Position numbers and translations under genes: made by a program
Shown: positions 44,768 to 53,717 of the stretch, piece by piece
Layout of the letters: each line of letters begins with the position of its first letter
Numbering within the stretch: position 1 is the stretch's first letter
Assembly: GCA_003133245.1 (NCBI GenBank)
Contig: PKWM01000018.1
Location: 62,001-126,000 of the forward strand
From: Rhodoferax sp.
GTDB lineage: Bacteria > Pseudomonadota > Gammaproteobacteria > Burkholderiales > Burkholderiaceae_C
Reading direction: 5' to 3'
DNA length: 64,000 nucleotides
The notes under the pieces: generated by a model
Databases searched by the model: none
What the model was told of the DNA's origin: nothing
What the model saw: the letters and a program-made list of their open reading frames with translations, nothing else

Positions 44768-46906
44768 ATGATCGCCGTGCCGCTCAATAATATCCAAGCG
44801 TCCAAGCCCCAGCTTTTGTCGGCGCCGCAAAAGGCCCTGCGCAAGTTGGGTCTGTTGCATCCCATTGACTTTGCCCTGCACCTGCCGCTGCGCTACGAGG
44901 ATGAAACCAGCATTGTCTTGTTGCGCGATGTGCATGAAGGTGATACGGCCCAGATTGAGGGCGTCGTGACCGCCTGCGAGGTACGCCAGTCGGGTCAGCG
45001 CCAACTGCTGGTGACGCTCGACGATGGTTCAGACACTTGCCTGCTGCGTTTCTTCACCTTCTACCCATCACAGCAAAAAACACTGGCAGTGGGCAAGCGG
45101 ATTCGCTCACGCGGTGAGGTGCGTGGCGGTTTTCTCGGCTTGACGATGATGCACCCGGCGTTCCAGGCCGCTGGTGGTCCCTTGCCGGTGGCTCTGACGC
45201 CAGTTTACCCGACGGTGGCGGGTTTGCCGCAGGCGTATTTGCGACGGTCCGTGCAGAACGGACTGGCTCAGGCCAATCTAGCCGATGCAACTGAGCTTGA
45301 AAATCTGTATCAAATTGATCAGCGACCGATGTGGGCCTTGCGTGAATCGCTTTTATTTTTGCATTACCCCGCGCCGGATGTCGCGCTTGTCACGCTGGAA
45401 GACCGCAGCCACCCGGCCTGGCAGCGGCTCAAGGCCGAGGAATTATTGGCACAACAGTTGTCGCAATTACAAGCCCGGCATGAGCGCGCTGTGCTGAAGG
45501 CACCCGTGCTCAAGGCCATCGTCGTTAAGTCGGCTGGAGGGCTCGATTCACCTTTGCCCTTGCCGCAGCGCCTGCTCTCGGCGCTGTCTTTTGAATTGAC
45601 CCAGGCCCAGCGCCGCGTTTGCGCTGAAATTGCTCATGATCTGAAACGTCCGGTTCCGATGCACCGACTGCTGCAGGGCGATGTGGGCTCCGGCAAGACC
45701 GTGGTGGCGGCGTTGGCAGCGGCCATTTGCATGGATGCAGGTTGGCAGTGTGCTTTGATGGCCCCGACCGAGATTCTGGCTGAGCAACATTTTCGCAAGC
45801 TCATCAGTTGGCTGGAGCCCTTGGGTATCAGAACCGTCTGGCTCACTGGCAGTCAAAAAGCCAAGGAGCGCCGCGAGATGCTGGCCTTGATTGCCAGTGG
45901 CGAGGCTGGCCTGGTGGTGGGAACGCATGCTGTCATTCAAGACAAAGTGGTGTTCAAAAATCTCGCGCTGGCCATCATCGACGAACAACATCGTTTTGGC
46001 GTTGCACAACGGCTCGCGCTGCGCAGCAAGCTTGGCGACGTCAGCCAGGAGCCGCATCTTTTGATGATGACGGCAACGCCGATTCCGCGTACGCTGGCGA
46101 TGAGTTACTACGCCGATCTTGATGTTTCCACCATCGATGAGATGCCGCCAGGGCGCACGCCCGTCGTCACTAAAGTGGTCAGCGATACGCGTCGTGACGA
46201 GGTGATTGCGCGTATCCGCTTGCAGTTGGCGCAGGGTCGCCAGGTTTATTGGGTTTGCCCCCTGATTGAAGAGAGCGAAGCGCTCGATTTGCGCAACGCC
46301 ACCGAGACCCACGCGCAATTGAGTATGGTCTTGCGCGGCGCGCAGGCGCAGGTTGACGCGTCAGCCACGGTGGGCTTGTTGCACTCGCGCATGCCGACGG
46401 CAGAAAAAAAAGCGGTGATGAATTTGTTTACCAGCGGCCAGATGGGCGTATTGGTCAGCACCACTGTGATCGAGGTTGGTGTGGATGTGCCCAATGCCGC
46501 GTTGATGGTGATTGAGCACGCTGAGCGCTTTGGGCTGTCGCAGTTGCACCAGTTGCGGGGTCGGGTCGGGCGCGGTGCGGCGGCCTCGGCTTGCGTGCTG
46601 GTGTATTCCACCGGCGATGCGCCGCGTTTGAGTGAAACGGCCCGCGCCCGTTTGAAGGCCATGATGGAGAGCAACGACGGCTTTGAGATTGCCCGGCGCG
46701 ATCTGGAGATTCGTGGCCCCGGCGAGTTTATGGGCTCGCGCCAGTCGGGTGCAGCACTGCTGCGTTTTGCCGACCTGGCGACTGACAGTGTGCTGTTGGA
46801 ATGGGCGCGCCGCGTGGCACCGCTCCTGCTGGAGCGCTATCCTGCCTTGGCCCAGCAACATATTGACCGCTGGCTTGGAGGCAAGGCGGAGTATTTAAAA
46901 GCGTAG
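44768..46906 (+). CDS. recG: ATP-dependent DNA helicase RecG
   Basis: A 712-residue monomeric helicase that reverses stalled forks and unwinds R-loops. The wedge domain spans about residues 60-160 (LHPIDFALHLPLRYEDETSI, VEGVVTACEV-like IEGVVTACEVRQSGQRQLL). The motor has Walker A LLQGDVGSGKTVVAALAAAI, DEQH box LAIIDEQHRFGVAQR, MMTATPIPRTLAMSYY, and the motif VI arginine region LRGRVGRGAAASACVL. The C-terminal hook is LEIRGPGEFMGSRQSG. The ATG at 44768 follows the family; the frame extends left into the promoter region. No strong ribosome binding site is seen. This marks the return to core genome after the islet. Confidence 0.96.
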   Translation: MIAVPLNNIQASKPQLLSAPQKALRKLGLLHPIDFALHLPLRYEDETSIVLLRDVHEGDTAQIEGVVTACEVRQSGQRQLLVTLDDGSDTCLLRFFTFYPSQQKTLAVGKRIRSRGEVRGGFLGLTMMHPAFQAAGGPLPVALTPVYPTVAGLPQAYLRRSVQNGLAQANLADATELENLYQIDQRPMWALRESLLFLHYPAPDVALVTLEDRSHPAWQRLKAEELLAQQLSQLQARHERAVLKAPVLKAIVVKSAGGLDSPLPLPQRLLSALSFELTQAQRRVCAEIAHDLKRPVPMHRLLQGDVGSGKTVVAALAAAICMDAGWQCALMAPTEILAEQHFRKLISWLEPLGIRTVWLTGSQKAKERREMLALIASGEAGLVVGTHAVIQDKVVFKNLALAIIDEQHRFGVAQRLALRSKLGDVSQEPHLLMMTATPIPRTLAMSYYADLDVSTIDEMPPGRTPVVTKVVSDTRRDEVIARIRLQLAQGRQVYWVCPLIEESEALDLRNATETHAQLSMVLRGAQAQVDASATVGLLHSRMPTAEKKAVMNLFTSGQMGVLVSTTVIEVGVDVPNAALMVIEHAERFGLSQLHQLRGRVGRGAAASACVLVYSTGDAPRLSETARARLKAMMESNDGFEIARRDLEIRGPGEFMGSRQSGAALLRFADLATDSVLLEWARRVAPLLLERYPALAQQHIDRWLGGKAEYLKA

Positions 46907-46940
46907 TTCGAGACGAAAAGCCGGTGGCGGTTTGTGATGT

Positions 46941-47840
46941 TTACAGGTCCAGCATGGCAAGCGACTCGCGCATGACACGCTTGTCAAAGGCCAGCGCTAC
47001 GTGCGCCACTCCGGCCACCAAGCGATTGTCGGCACCGGACAATGTCGCGTTGGATGCCGGAAATATGATGTTGTCGCAGTTGGAGTAGTAGCAAGTCAAT
47101 AGCTGACTGATTTGGCGAGGTTCGCGGCGTGCAAGCTGTTCCAGCCAAGGGCTCGATAAGCGCATCTGCTGGCCATTTTCCGTAGAGCTGAAACGGCCTA
47201 ACCAGGTGCCGTGATGTGGGGTACCAATGGTGATGACGTGGTGAACCAGACCATAAGCCTGGGAAGCGCTCAGCCAGGCCCGGACGGCCAACCCCCCCAT
47301 GCTGTGGCAGATCAGCAAGGGGGGCATGCCAGTGGCGGCTGTCATTCGTTGTACCGCTGCTTCAATAATTGGCGCATATTTATCAATTGAACCAAACACG
47401 GGTTCTAGGTTGACTGCTGAAAAAGCATGCCCGCTTTGCCTAAGCCGCGATAGCCAGGGGTTCCAAAAGCCCCGGTTACATATGAATCCATGAACAAAAA
47501 CGATGCCCCGTCGCTTGCGCACAGCGGAGTCATTTTCAAAACAATCCGGCTCTGCATTCCAGCGAAATGGCTGCTGCCAGCAAAAAACGCGAGGTGCCAT
47601 CAGGGTTTCACCTATCCATGCACGCACCAACATGAATTCGTCTGGATGAGGGGTTGTATCATGACGATTGATCCAGTAGCCAAGCCCAAAATCGAGCGCC
47701 AAAAATGCCGCATGTGCCAAGCCAAACACCAGCAAACCCATAGCTGTAACGAAGTGAGAGTAACTCCATGTGAGCGCTACCCAGAGGCTCATCAGAAGCA
47801 TCAGGTTGGCGACAATGAACTGTTGAATGCGTGCCAACAT
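46941..47840 (-). CDS. Membrane-anchored alpha/beta hydrolase (lipase-like)
   Basis: A 299-residue protein with two N-terminal membrane helices (residues 7-27 and 30-52, VANLMLLMSLWVALTWSYS and VTAMGLLVFGLAHAAFLALD). An alpha/beta hydrolase domain follows: oxyanion region IVFVHGFICNRGFWNPWLSR and nucleophile Ser in LICHSMGGLAVRAWL. TIGTPHHGTWLGRF and the C-terminal His in AGVAHVALAF complete a lipase-type triad. Probably it hydrolyses lipids or esters at the inner membrane; the substrate is unknown. The start is 16 bp after a leftover coding fragment on the same strand, which suggests the original upstream neighbour was lost. Confidence 0.85.
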   Translation of the reverse strand: MLARIQQFIVANLMLLMSLWVALTWSYSHFVTAMGLLVFGLAHAAFLALDFGLGYWINRHDTTPHPDEFMLVRAWIGETLMAPRVFCWQQPFRWNAEPDCFENDSAVRKRRGIVFVHGFICNRGFWNPWLSRLRQSGHAFSAVNLEPVFGSIDKYAPIIEAAVQRMTAATGMPPLLICHSMGGLAVRAWLSASQAYGLVHHVITIGTPHHGTWLGRFSSTENGQQMRLSSPWLEQLARREPRQISQLLTCYYSNCDNIIFPASNATLSGADNRLVAGVAHVALAFDKRVMRESLAMLDL

Positions 47841-47855
47841 CAGAGAGGCCTTGAC

Positions 47856-48059
47856 TTAGAACTTATCCGTAAACAAAGGCGTATCCAATGGCTGGAACAA
47901 GTGGGCGATCGAGTTGGCGTAGTACTGTAGAGCGTGCAGTTCACTCTCGTTGGTGCGGCACAGACCAGCAGCTTCGTGCGCTATATGGCGCAAAGTCAGC
48001 ACACGCAAGCCAACGTTGAGGGCGTGGTTAGGCGCGTAGTGCCTTATCCAGGCACTGGC
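47856..48059 (-). pseudogene. C-terminal remnant of a lost gene, upstream of the hydrolase
   Basis: A 67-codon open stretch without ATG, overlapping the 3' end of the MarR-like gene in another frame. It reads ALNVGLRVLTLRHIAHEAAG, LCRTNESELHALQYYANSIA, HLFQPLDTPLFTDKF and ends in TAA. The composition and helical pattern look like real protein, and the YYANSIAHL ending reminds me of glycerol-3-phosphate acyltransferase (PlsB) C-termini, though I cannot verify this. Upstream the frame is closed by TGA at 48060-48062. Either the rest of the gene was deleted when the MarR-like gene arrived, or it is a small gene with a GTG/TTG start. Confidence 0.5.
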
Positions 48060-48384
48060 TCATTTTGACAAAGTACTGGGTGGTCAGCTTGGTGGGAACG
48101 AGGTAACGAATGCGGCTGTCGGTTTCATGATCGGCGAGGGTGAGCATGCCTTTTTGGCGCAGGGTCTTCAAGCGCCGATGGACCGTGGCGGCAGATGCGT
48201 CGGCAGACATTTCCATGGCTTGCAGGACGGTGATTTTTGCGCCCTCGTGCCATTTGCTGGCCAGTTGATTGAGCAAGCGCTCTTCCAATGGATCGAGCAT
48301 GGGAAACGTGGGCAATTCCCGGATCGCTTGCACGAGTCGGAGAAACCTGGTGTAAGCCGAGGATGAATCTTTCAATTTGTTCAT
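48028..48384 (-). CDS. MarR-like winged-helix transcriptional regulator
   Basis: A 118-residue protein. A helical N-terminus (YTRFLRLVQAIRELPTFPML) and LDPLEERLLNQLASKW lead to the HTH (ITVLQAMEMSADASAATVHR), recognition helix RLKTLRQKGMLTL, and a wing with DHETDSRIRYLVPTKLTTQ. The arrangement is that of a MarR/winged-helix dimer, smaller than typical MarR (about 140). The ligand and targets are unknown. It sits 38 bp downstream of a membrane protein gene on the same strand, and its 3' end runs over a gene remnant, a sign of local rearrangement. Confidence 0.75.
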   Translation of the reverse strand: MNKLKDSSSAYTRFLRLVQAIRELPTFPMLDPLEERLLNQLASKWHEGAKITVLQAMEMSADASAATVHRRLKTLRQKGMLTLADHETDSRIRYLVPTKLTTQYFVKMSQCLDKALRA

Positions 48385-48422
48385 TTGGCAATAATAGTCA
48401 ATTTGGAATGTAAGTAAAAAAC

Positions 48423-48977
48423 TTAGGGGTTATTTTTGTATCCGGATGTTGGAACCAGGGCCAGCAGGAGTTTTGCTGCGTAGAGCACGATGATGGTTCC
48501 GACCAGGTCACCGACAGCCATGACTGCGGTACTGCTGATGAAATTTGTTGTATGCCCGCGCCAGGTGAACCATAGCTGATGCAATACCGGGCTGAACACG
48601 GCAAAGATCACCGAAATCTTGAGCAGGGTGAACCCCTTGAGGTTGTTCAAATTGATATCGAGTTTGAGCCTGTCGATGCAAATCAGCCTGGCCAGCCAGG
48701 GCGCAAAGCCAGACATGAGCCCGGTGCCCAGGATAGTGATCAAATCACCATCGAACTGGTAAAGGTAGCTGATGGTGGTGGAGGCAAGCGCGACTCCGAT
48801 GGCGCCCGACTCCACAAAGAGCAGGACGAAGGCCAGCCGCAGGCCGCTCGGCAGAAAAATCCAGGCCACCCCGCTTGAGTAGTCAAACGAGGAAAACAAA
48901 TAGTTGTTAAGGTTAAAAGCCAGGAAATAGGCCAGCGCCGTTGACACGATGATGACGGCATTGTTTTTAATGTTCAT
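48423..48977 (-). CDS. MASE1-like integral membrane protein without output domain
   Basis: A 184-residue membrane protein with about five helices (NAVIIVSTALAYFLAFNLN, IFLPSGLRLAFVLLFVESG, AIGVALASTTISYLYQ, LLKISVIFAVFSPVLHQLWF, AVGDLVGTIIVLYAAKLLLA). The motifs WIFLPSGLRLAF and VGDLVGTIIVLY resemble the MASE1 sensory membrane domain found in front of GGDEF or kinase domains, but here nothing follows it. It may be a stand-alone sensor or transporter-like protein. GGAGCAAAG precedes the ATG. It is divergent from the second molybdenum hydroxylase operon across 196 bp and upstream of the MarR-like gene. Confidence 0.65.
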   Translation of the reverse strand: MNIKNNAVIIVSTALAYFLAFNLNNYLFSSFDYSSGVAWIFLPSGLRLAFVLLFVESGAIGVALASTTISYLYQFDGDLITILGTGLMSGFAPWLARLICIDRLKLDINLNNLKGFTLLKISVIFAVFSPVLHQLWFTWRGHTTNFISSTAVMAVGDLVGTIIVLYAAKLLLALVPTSGYKNNP

Positions 48978-49173
48978 CTTTGCTCCGTGGGTTCAATGGC
49001 AAGGCCAACGCGATGGATTGCTGCTGGAATCGGCGCGTGCAATGTTACGCCAACACAAAACTGACCCAAGGCTTCCTATTGCCAACGGTAAGCGTCGGTG
49101 ATATTGTCACTCCCTAAATTCCCTCTCTGCGCATGTCGATGCCGTTTTTGTCAACTTGAGATACTTCCAGCTT

Positions 49174-49650
49174 ATGAGCCAATACTCCCTGAATATCAAT
49201 GGAATAACGCGTCAAGTGGAGGTGCCATCGGAAACCCCTCTGCTTTGGGTCTTGCGTGACAACCTCGATCTACCCGGCACCAAGTTTGGCTGTGGCGTGG
49301 GCAATTGTGGTGCCTGCACGGTTCACATCAATGGGGTTCCAACACGTTCCTGCATGACACCGGTCTCGACCGTGGGTCGCAAAAAGGTTGTCACTATTGA
49401 AGGCCTCCACCCGCAGGGCGCACACCCCCTTCAAACGGCCTGGCAGGAACTTGATGTTCCACAGTGCGGGTACTGCCAAACCGGTCAGATCATGACTGCA
49501 GCGGCTCTCCTTCAAGAAAATCCGAATCCGACGGACGCCGAGATCGATGACGCCATGTCAGGCAACCTGTGCCGCTGCGCCACTTATTTGCGAATCCGCG
49601 CTGGCATTCACCGCGCCGCTGAAATCGCAGAAAAGAAGGGCAAGGTATGA
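49174..49650 (+). CDS. (2Fe-2S)-binding subunit of a second molybdenum hydroxylase (IorA-like)
   Basis: A 158-residue two-cluster electron-transfer subunit. The N-terminal cluster has [17 protein letters not shown] and [10 protein letters not shown]; the helical C-terminal cluster has [10 protein letters not shown] and [11 protein letters not shown], the usual form. [19 protein letters not shown] is typical of IorA. It passes electrons from the molybdenum site of the following subunit to an external acceptor. The ATG at 49174 was chosen over a TTG six codons upstream. The stop overlaps the next start (ATGA). It is only distantly similar to the pair at 42-44.6 kb, so this is an independent enzyme. 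Confidence 0.92.
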   Translation: MSQYSLNINGITRQVEVPSETPLLWVLRDNLDLPGTKFGCGVGNCGACTVHINGVPTRSCMTPVSTVGRKKVVTIEGLHPQGAHPLQTAWQELDVPQCGYCQTGQIMTAAALLQENPNPTDAEIDDAMSGNLCRCATYLRIRAGIHRAAEIAEKKGKV

Positions 49651-51908
49651 AGCCCGTTCAAGATCGCGTAACCGCAACCAAAGGCATCAATCGCCGCGCT
49701 TTTTTGAGTCGCTCCGCGATGGGTGGTGGTTTATTGCTGGGTTTTTCTCTGGATACGGCCAGTGCGGCAGATGCCATTGATAAGCCGATCAGCGCAGCCG
49801 ACACGACCGGATTCAAACCCAATGCCTTTATCAGCATCTCTGAGCAGGGTGTCGTCACCCTCGTCTCCAAGCAGCCCGAAATCGGCCAGGGTATCAAGAC
49901 GTCGCTGCCGATGGTCATTGCAGAGGAACTGGAGGTGGACTGGAAGGATGTAAGGGTTGTTCAGGCTGATCTCGACCCTGTTTACGGGAGGCAGAGCGCG
50001 GGTGGTTCAACTTCAACCCCCACCAATTACGACAATTTTTTGCGGCTGGGAGCAACAGCTCGCACCATGCTCATCCAGGCAGCAGCGCAAACTTGGGCGG
50101 TACCCGTGGCTGAATGCATCGCCGCCAACACCGCCGTGCACCATTTGCCATCGAAGAGATCTCTGCACTATGGAAAACTTGTCGTGAAAGCAGCCCAACT
50201 TGCGGTGCCTTCGGCGAACGCAGTAAAGCTCAAGGATCCCAAGAATTACAAACTCCTGGGAAGTTGGGTCGGTGGCGTTGACAATTTGGCACTGGTCACC
50301 GGAATGCCGCTGTTTGGCATTGATGTACGTCTGCCCGGAATGCTATACGCCGTGTTCGAGAAGTGTCCTGTCTTTGGCGCAAAAGTGCTTGGCGTCAACC
50401 TTGATGCAATCAAGGCCTTGCCTGGCGTACGTGATGCTTTCATCATTGAAGGAACCGCCAATCTCAACGGATTGATGCCTGGTGTGGCCATCGTAGCGGA
50501 GTCAACCTGGGCTGCCTTCAGTGCCCGCAGACAACTTAAAGTGAACTGGGACGAAGGACAAGCGGTGAAAGTTAGCTGGGATAGCTTTGTGGCACAGGCG
50601 AAAACCCTCGCCAGTCAGCCCGGCACCACGCAGTTGCGCAAAGACGGGGACCCCGCTACCGCCTTTGCTACTGCAGTCAAGACGGTGCAGGCTGATTACA
50701 GCTATCCGTTCATTTCGCATGCCAGCATTGAACCGCAGAACTGCACGGCATGGTACCGGGATGGAGCCTTCGAGATTTGGGCGCCAACACAAAATCCGGC
50801 GGCGGGTCAAAACCTGGTGTCCAGCACGCTGGGTGTGCCCAACGAGAAGATCACAGTGCACATGACCCGCAGTGGCGGCGGCTTCGGTCGAAGACTCAGT
50901 GCCGACTACGTTGTAGAGGCCGCAGCCATTGCGAAGCGGGTCAATGCGCCAGTCAAGCTAACTTGGTCACGCGAAGACGACCTGCGTCATGATCACTTCC
51001 GTGCTGGTGGCTTCCATCACTTGCGTGGTGCTCTGGACAAGGCCGGAAAACTTACTGCCTGGCACAATCACTTTATTACCTTTGCCAACCGTGTAACGCG
51101 CGATGGACAATCGATATTGCAGCCCGGAAGCGGTGCCAATCTTTCGGGCGATGAATTTCCGGGGCGTTGGGTAGCTAACTGCCTGCTTGAGCAAACGGCC
51201 ATGGAGTGCGCAATTCCCATGGGTCCCTGGCGTGCTCCAGGTAGCAATGTGTTTGCCTGGGTCTTTCACAGCTTTATCGATGAACTGGCGCATGCGGCCG
51301 GGCGCGACCCGCTTGAGTTTCGGCTCGAACTCCTGGGAAATAAGGACGTTGTGCCTGGAACCGGCGAGCGCGACGAACCCTACAACGTGGCAAGAATGCG
51401 CCACGTTTTGACTGAAGTTGCACAGAAAGCCGATTGGGGGCGCAAGAAGTTTGTGCGTGGCCAGGGCCAGGGGATTGCCTTTCACTTCAGCCATCGAGGC
51501 TACATCGCCGAGGTTGCCGAGGTGACCGTGTCCAAGGCCGGAAAGTTGAAGGTTGATCGCGTGGTTGTGGTTTCCGACATCGGATCTCAAATCGTCAACT
51601 TGAGCGGTGCAGAGAATCAGGTGCAGGGCTCGGTCATTGATGGCCTGGGGACCATGATGTTTGCAGAGCTCGATATTCAGCGCGGAGGCATCGTGCAAAG
51701 TAACTTTACTGATTACCCCATGATTGGATTCCCCGATGCACCGGCGCGCATAGATGTGCATTTTCTCAAGACCAACCAGCCTGTTACGGGCCTGGGAGAA
51801 CCAGCATTGCCACCCTTGGCCCCAGCGGTTTGCAATGCCATATTTGCCGCCATTGGCAAGCGGGTGCGGCAATTGCCACTGAGTCGGGTTGACTTGAGCT
51901 GGAGTTAG
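49647..51908 (+). CDS. Molybdenum hydroxylase large subunit, second copy (IorB-like), Tat-exported
   Basis: A 753-residue large subunit with a Tat signal ([20 protein letters not shown]) and cleavage region [26 protein letters not shown] and [20 protein letters not shown] form the N-terminal repeat. [20 protein letters not shown] is the cofactor loop, and the catalytic Glu is in [20 protein letters not shown] near residue 718. [20 protein letters not shown] is the conserved MGPWRAPG substrate-channel motif of IorB/aldehyde-type enzymes. Hydroxylation next to a ring nitrogen would give a lactam. The amidase gene 30 bp downstream could act on such a product. Confidence 0.9.
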   Translation: MKPVQDRVTATKGINRRAFLSRSAMGGGLLLGFSLDTASAADAIDKPISAADTTGFKPNAFISISEQGVVTLVSKQPEIGQGIKTSLPMVIAEELEVDWKDVRVVQADLDPVYGRQSAGGSTSTPTNYDNFLRLGATARTMLIQAAAQTWAVPVAECIAANTAVHHLPSKRSLHYGKLVVKAAQLAVPSANAVKLKDPKNYKLLGSWVGGVDNLALVTGMPLFGIDVRLPGMLYAVFEKCPVFGAKVLGVNLDAIKALPGVRDAFIIEGTANLNGLMPGVAIVAESTWAAFSARRQLKVNWDEGQAVKVSWDSFVAQAKTLASQPGTTQLRKDGDPATAFATAVKTVQADYSYPFISHASIEPQNCTAWYRDGAFEIWAPTQNPAAGQNLVSSTLGVPNEKITVHMTRSGGGFGRRLSADYVVEAAAIAKRVNAPVKLTWSREDDLRHDHFRAGGFHHLRGALDKAGKLTAWHNHFITFANRVTRDGQSILQPGSGANLSGDEFPGRWVANCLLEQTAMECAIPMGPWRAPGSNVFAWVFHSFIDELAHAAGRDPLEFRLELLGNKDVVPGTGERDEPYNVARMRHVLTEVAQKADWGRKKFVRGQGQGIAFHFSHRGYIAEVAEVTVSKAGKLKVDRVVVVSDIGSQIVNLSGAENQVQGSVIDGLGTMMFAELDIQRGGIVQSNFTDYPMIGFPDAPARIDVHFLKTNQPVTGLGEPALPPLAPAVCNAIFAAIGKRVRQLPLSRVDLSWS

Positions 51909-51938
51909 CCAGTCTGAGCACCTTGACGAAAGAGATGT

Positions 51939-53321
51939 ATGTCCCTTCCTCCGAAAACACTGGGCTACTGGCGTGCTGAACTTGACGGCGGCCGTATCAG
52001 CAGTCGCGAACTTACCGAACAGGCACTGGATGGCGCAAGCGGTTCAAGTGAAGCGCAAACTACTTTCCTCATGGTGCATGCCGCCACGGCCCGTGCTACC
52101 GCCAATGCGATCGATGTATTGCGCGCGGCGAAAGTTCCGTTGCCTCCTTTAGCCGGTATTCCGATATCGATCAAAGATCTGTTTGATGAAGCCGGGCAGA
52201 TCACCCGCGCTGGATCGCGTGTGTTGAACGGTGCGCCACCAGCCGCGCTCGACAGCGTTGTTGTGCAACGCCTGCGCGCGGCGGGTGCAGTGATCATCGG
52301 CCGCACCAACATGACTGAGTTTGCGTACTCTGGCTTGGGATTGAACCCGCATTACGGCACACCCCGAAACCCCTGGGACCGGACCACTGGGCGTATTCCT
52401 GGTGGCTCCTCGTCAGGTGCTGCGGTGTCGGTTACCGATGGTATGGCCGCTGCAGCGATTGGAACGGACACCGGCGGCTCGGTGCGCATTCCGTCGGCGT
52501 TGTGCGGTCTTACGGGCTTCAAGCCGACTGCGCGGCGCGTGCCGACTGAAGGGGTTTTGCCCTTGTCGTTCACGCTGGATTCGATCGGACCACTCGCGCG
52601 CAGCGTGGCGTGCTGTGCGCAGCTCGATGCGGTGCTTTCCGCCAAAGCCAACGCAGACGCTACGGTACATCCGGCCTGCTTGCTTGGCCAGAGTTTCGCC
52701 GTGCCGCGTACACTGGTCTTTGACGGCATCGATGCTGCGGTCTCGCGCGCATTTGACGCCGCTTGTTGCACCTTGTCTAGCGTGGGCGCGCGGCTGGTGG
52801 AGATCGACGTGCCCGAGTTCGCCGAGTTGGCACACATCAACCGTTTGGGGGGCTTTAGTGCGGCCGAGGCATGGGCCTGGCATGAGCCTCTGCTCCAGAC
52901 CGGTCAAGCCGAGTACGATCCGCGGGTCTCGTTGCGCATACGCCGGGGCGCTACGAGGACGGCAGCCGACTACCTGAGGCTGATGGGGGAGCGTCGTCGC
53001 TGGATCGCTGGCGTGCAGCAGCGCCTGTTGGATGCGAACTGTGACACCCTGCTGATGCCGACTGTACCCGTCGTGGCGCCACCGATTGCGTTGTTACAGG
53101 GTAGCGACGAGCTCTATGGGAACACCAATCTGCTCATGCTGCGCAACCCGACGCTCATCAATTTTCTCGACGGGTGTGCGTTAAGCCTGCCTTGCCACAG
53201 GCCCGGCGAGGCACCGGTCGGATTGATGCTGGCTGGTATGAGCGGCCACGACGAACGGCTGCTCTGCCTCGGTGTCGCCGTAGAGGCCGCGCTTGCACAC
53301 CGGTGTATCAAATTGCTTTAG
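51939..53321 (+). CDS. Amidase signature family hydrolase
   Basis: A 460-residue amidase. The Ser-cisSer-Lys triad is intact: Lys in GIPISIKDLFDEAGQ, cis-Ser in IPGGSSSGAAVSVTDG and nucleophile Ser in DTGGSVRIPSALCG. LTGFKPTARRVPTEGVLPLS and SIGPLARSV follow. The C-terminus lacks a GatA-specific zinc or tRNA region, so this is a catabolic amidase rather than the Glu-tRNA(Gln) amidotransferase. Possible substrates are aryl or indole acetamides, or lactams from the preceding molybdenum hydroxylase. It is the last gene of that operon and overlaps the convergent thioesterase gene by 14 bp. Confidence 0.92.
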   Translation: MSLPPKTLGYWRAELDGGRISSRELTEQALDGASGSSEAQTTFLMVHAATARATANAIDVLRAAKVPLPPLAGIPISIKDLFDEAGQITRAGSRVLNGAPPAALDSVVVQRLRAAGAVIIGRTNMTEFAYSGLGLNPHYGTPRNPWDRTTGRIPGGSSSGAAVSVTDGMAAAAIGTDTGGSVRIPSALCGLTGFKPTARRVPTEGVLPLSFTLDSIGPLARSVACCAQLDAVLSAKANADATVHPACLLGQSFAVPRTLVFDGIDAAVSRAFDAACCTLSSVGARLVEIDVPEFAELAHINRLGGFSAAEAWAWHEPLLQTGQAEYDPRVSLRIRRGATRTAADYLRLMGERRRWIAGVQQRLLDANCDTLLMPTVPVVAPPIALLQGSDELYGNTNLLMLRNPTLINFLDGCALSLPCHRPGEAPVGLMLAGMSGHDERLLCLGVAVEAALAHRCIKLL

Positions 53322-53709
53322 CGCGCTTGGCCTTGAGCCGTTGCGCGGTTTTCTCGATGCCCACAATGAAGCGGCCATGTTTGCCATGGGCAATTTCTTC
53401 GACCGCGTCGCGTGCGCTGAAATCAAACATGACGGCATTGCCCTTGATCTCGGAGAGCGTCACGGTGATATCCACCCACATACCCAGCGGCGTGGCACCG
53501 ATGTGATCGAGCGCTACGCGCGTGCCGACCGAATCCTTGCCCGGTTCGATGTGTGCCAGCAGCAGGTCGCGGCACACCATCTCTGTGTCATAGAGCAGCT
53601 TTGGTGTTGAATAAACGCGGCAATCGTCGCCCATGAAATTGATGATGCGCTCAAGATCAACATCAACGTGGCGCGTGGCGCTGAGGCCAACTTGTAGCGG
53701 TTCGCTCAT
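53308..53709 (-). CDS. Thioesterase, FlK (fluoroacetyl-CoA thioesterase)-like hot-dog protein
   Basis: A 133-residue hot-dog-fold protein. The order YSTPKLLYDTEMVCRDLLLA, KDSVGTRVALDHIGATPLG, then VTVTLSEIKGNAVMFDFSA and HGKHGRFIV matches FlK. The catalytic Thr, Glu and His of FlK correspond to about T35, E43 and H69, all present. Relatives release acids from small acyl-CoAs such as fluoroacetyl-CoA or aryl-acyl-CoAs. It is the last gene of the acyl-CoA synthetase/indolepyruvate oxidoreductase operon, 8 bp after the synthetase. There it could prevent CoA trapping by hydrolysing arylacetyl-CoA or side products. Fluoroacetate is not implied. Confidence 0.8.
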   Translation of the reverse strand: MSEPLQVGLSATRHVDVDLERIINFMGDDCRVYSTPKLLYDTEMVCRDLLLAHIEPGKDSVGTRVALDHIGATPLGMWVDITVTLSEIKGNAVMFDFSARDAVEEIAHGKHGRFIVGIEKTAQRLKAKRAKAI

Positions 53710-53717
53710 GATGTTTC

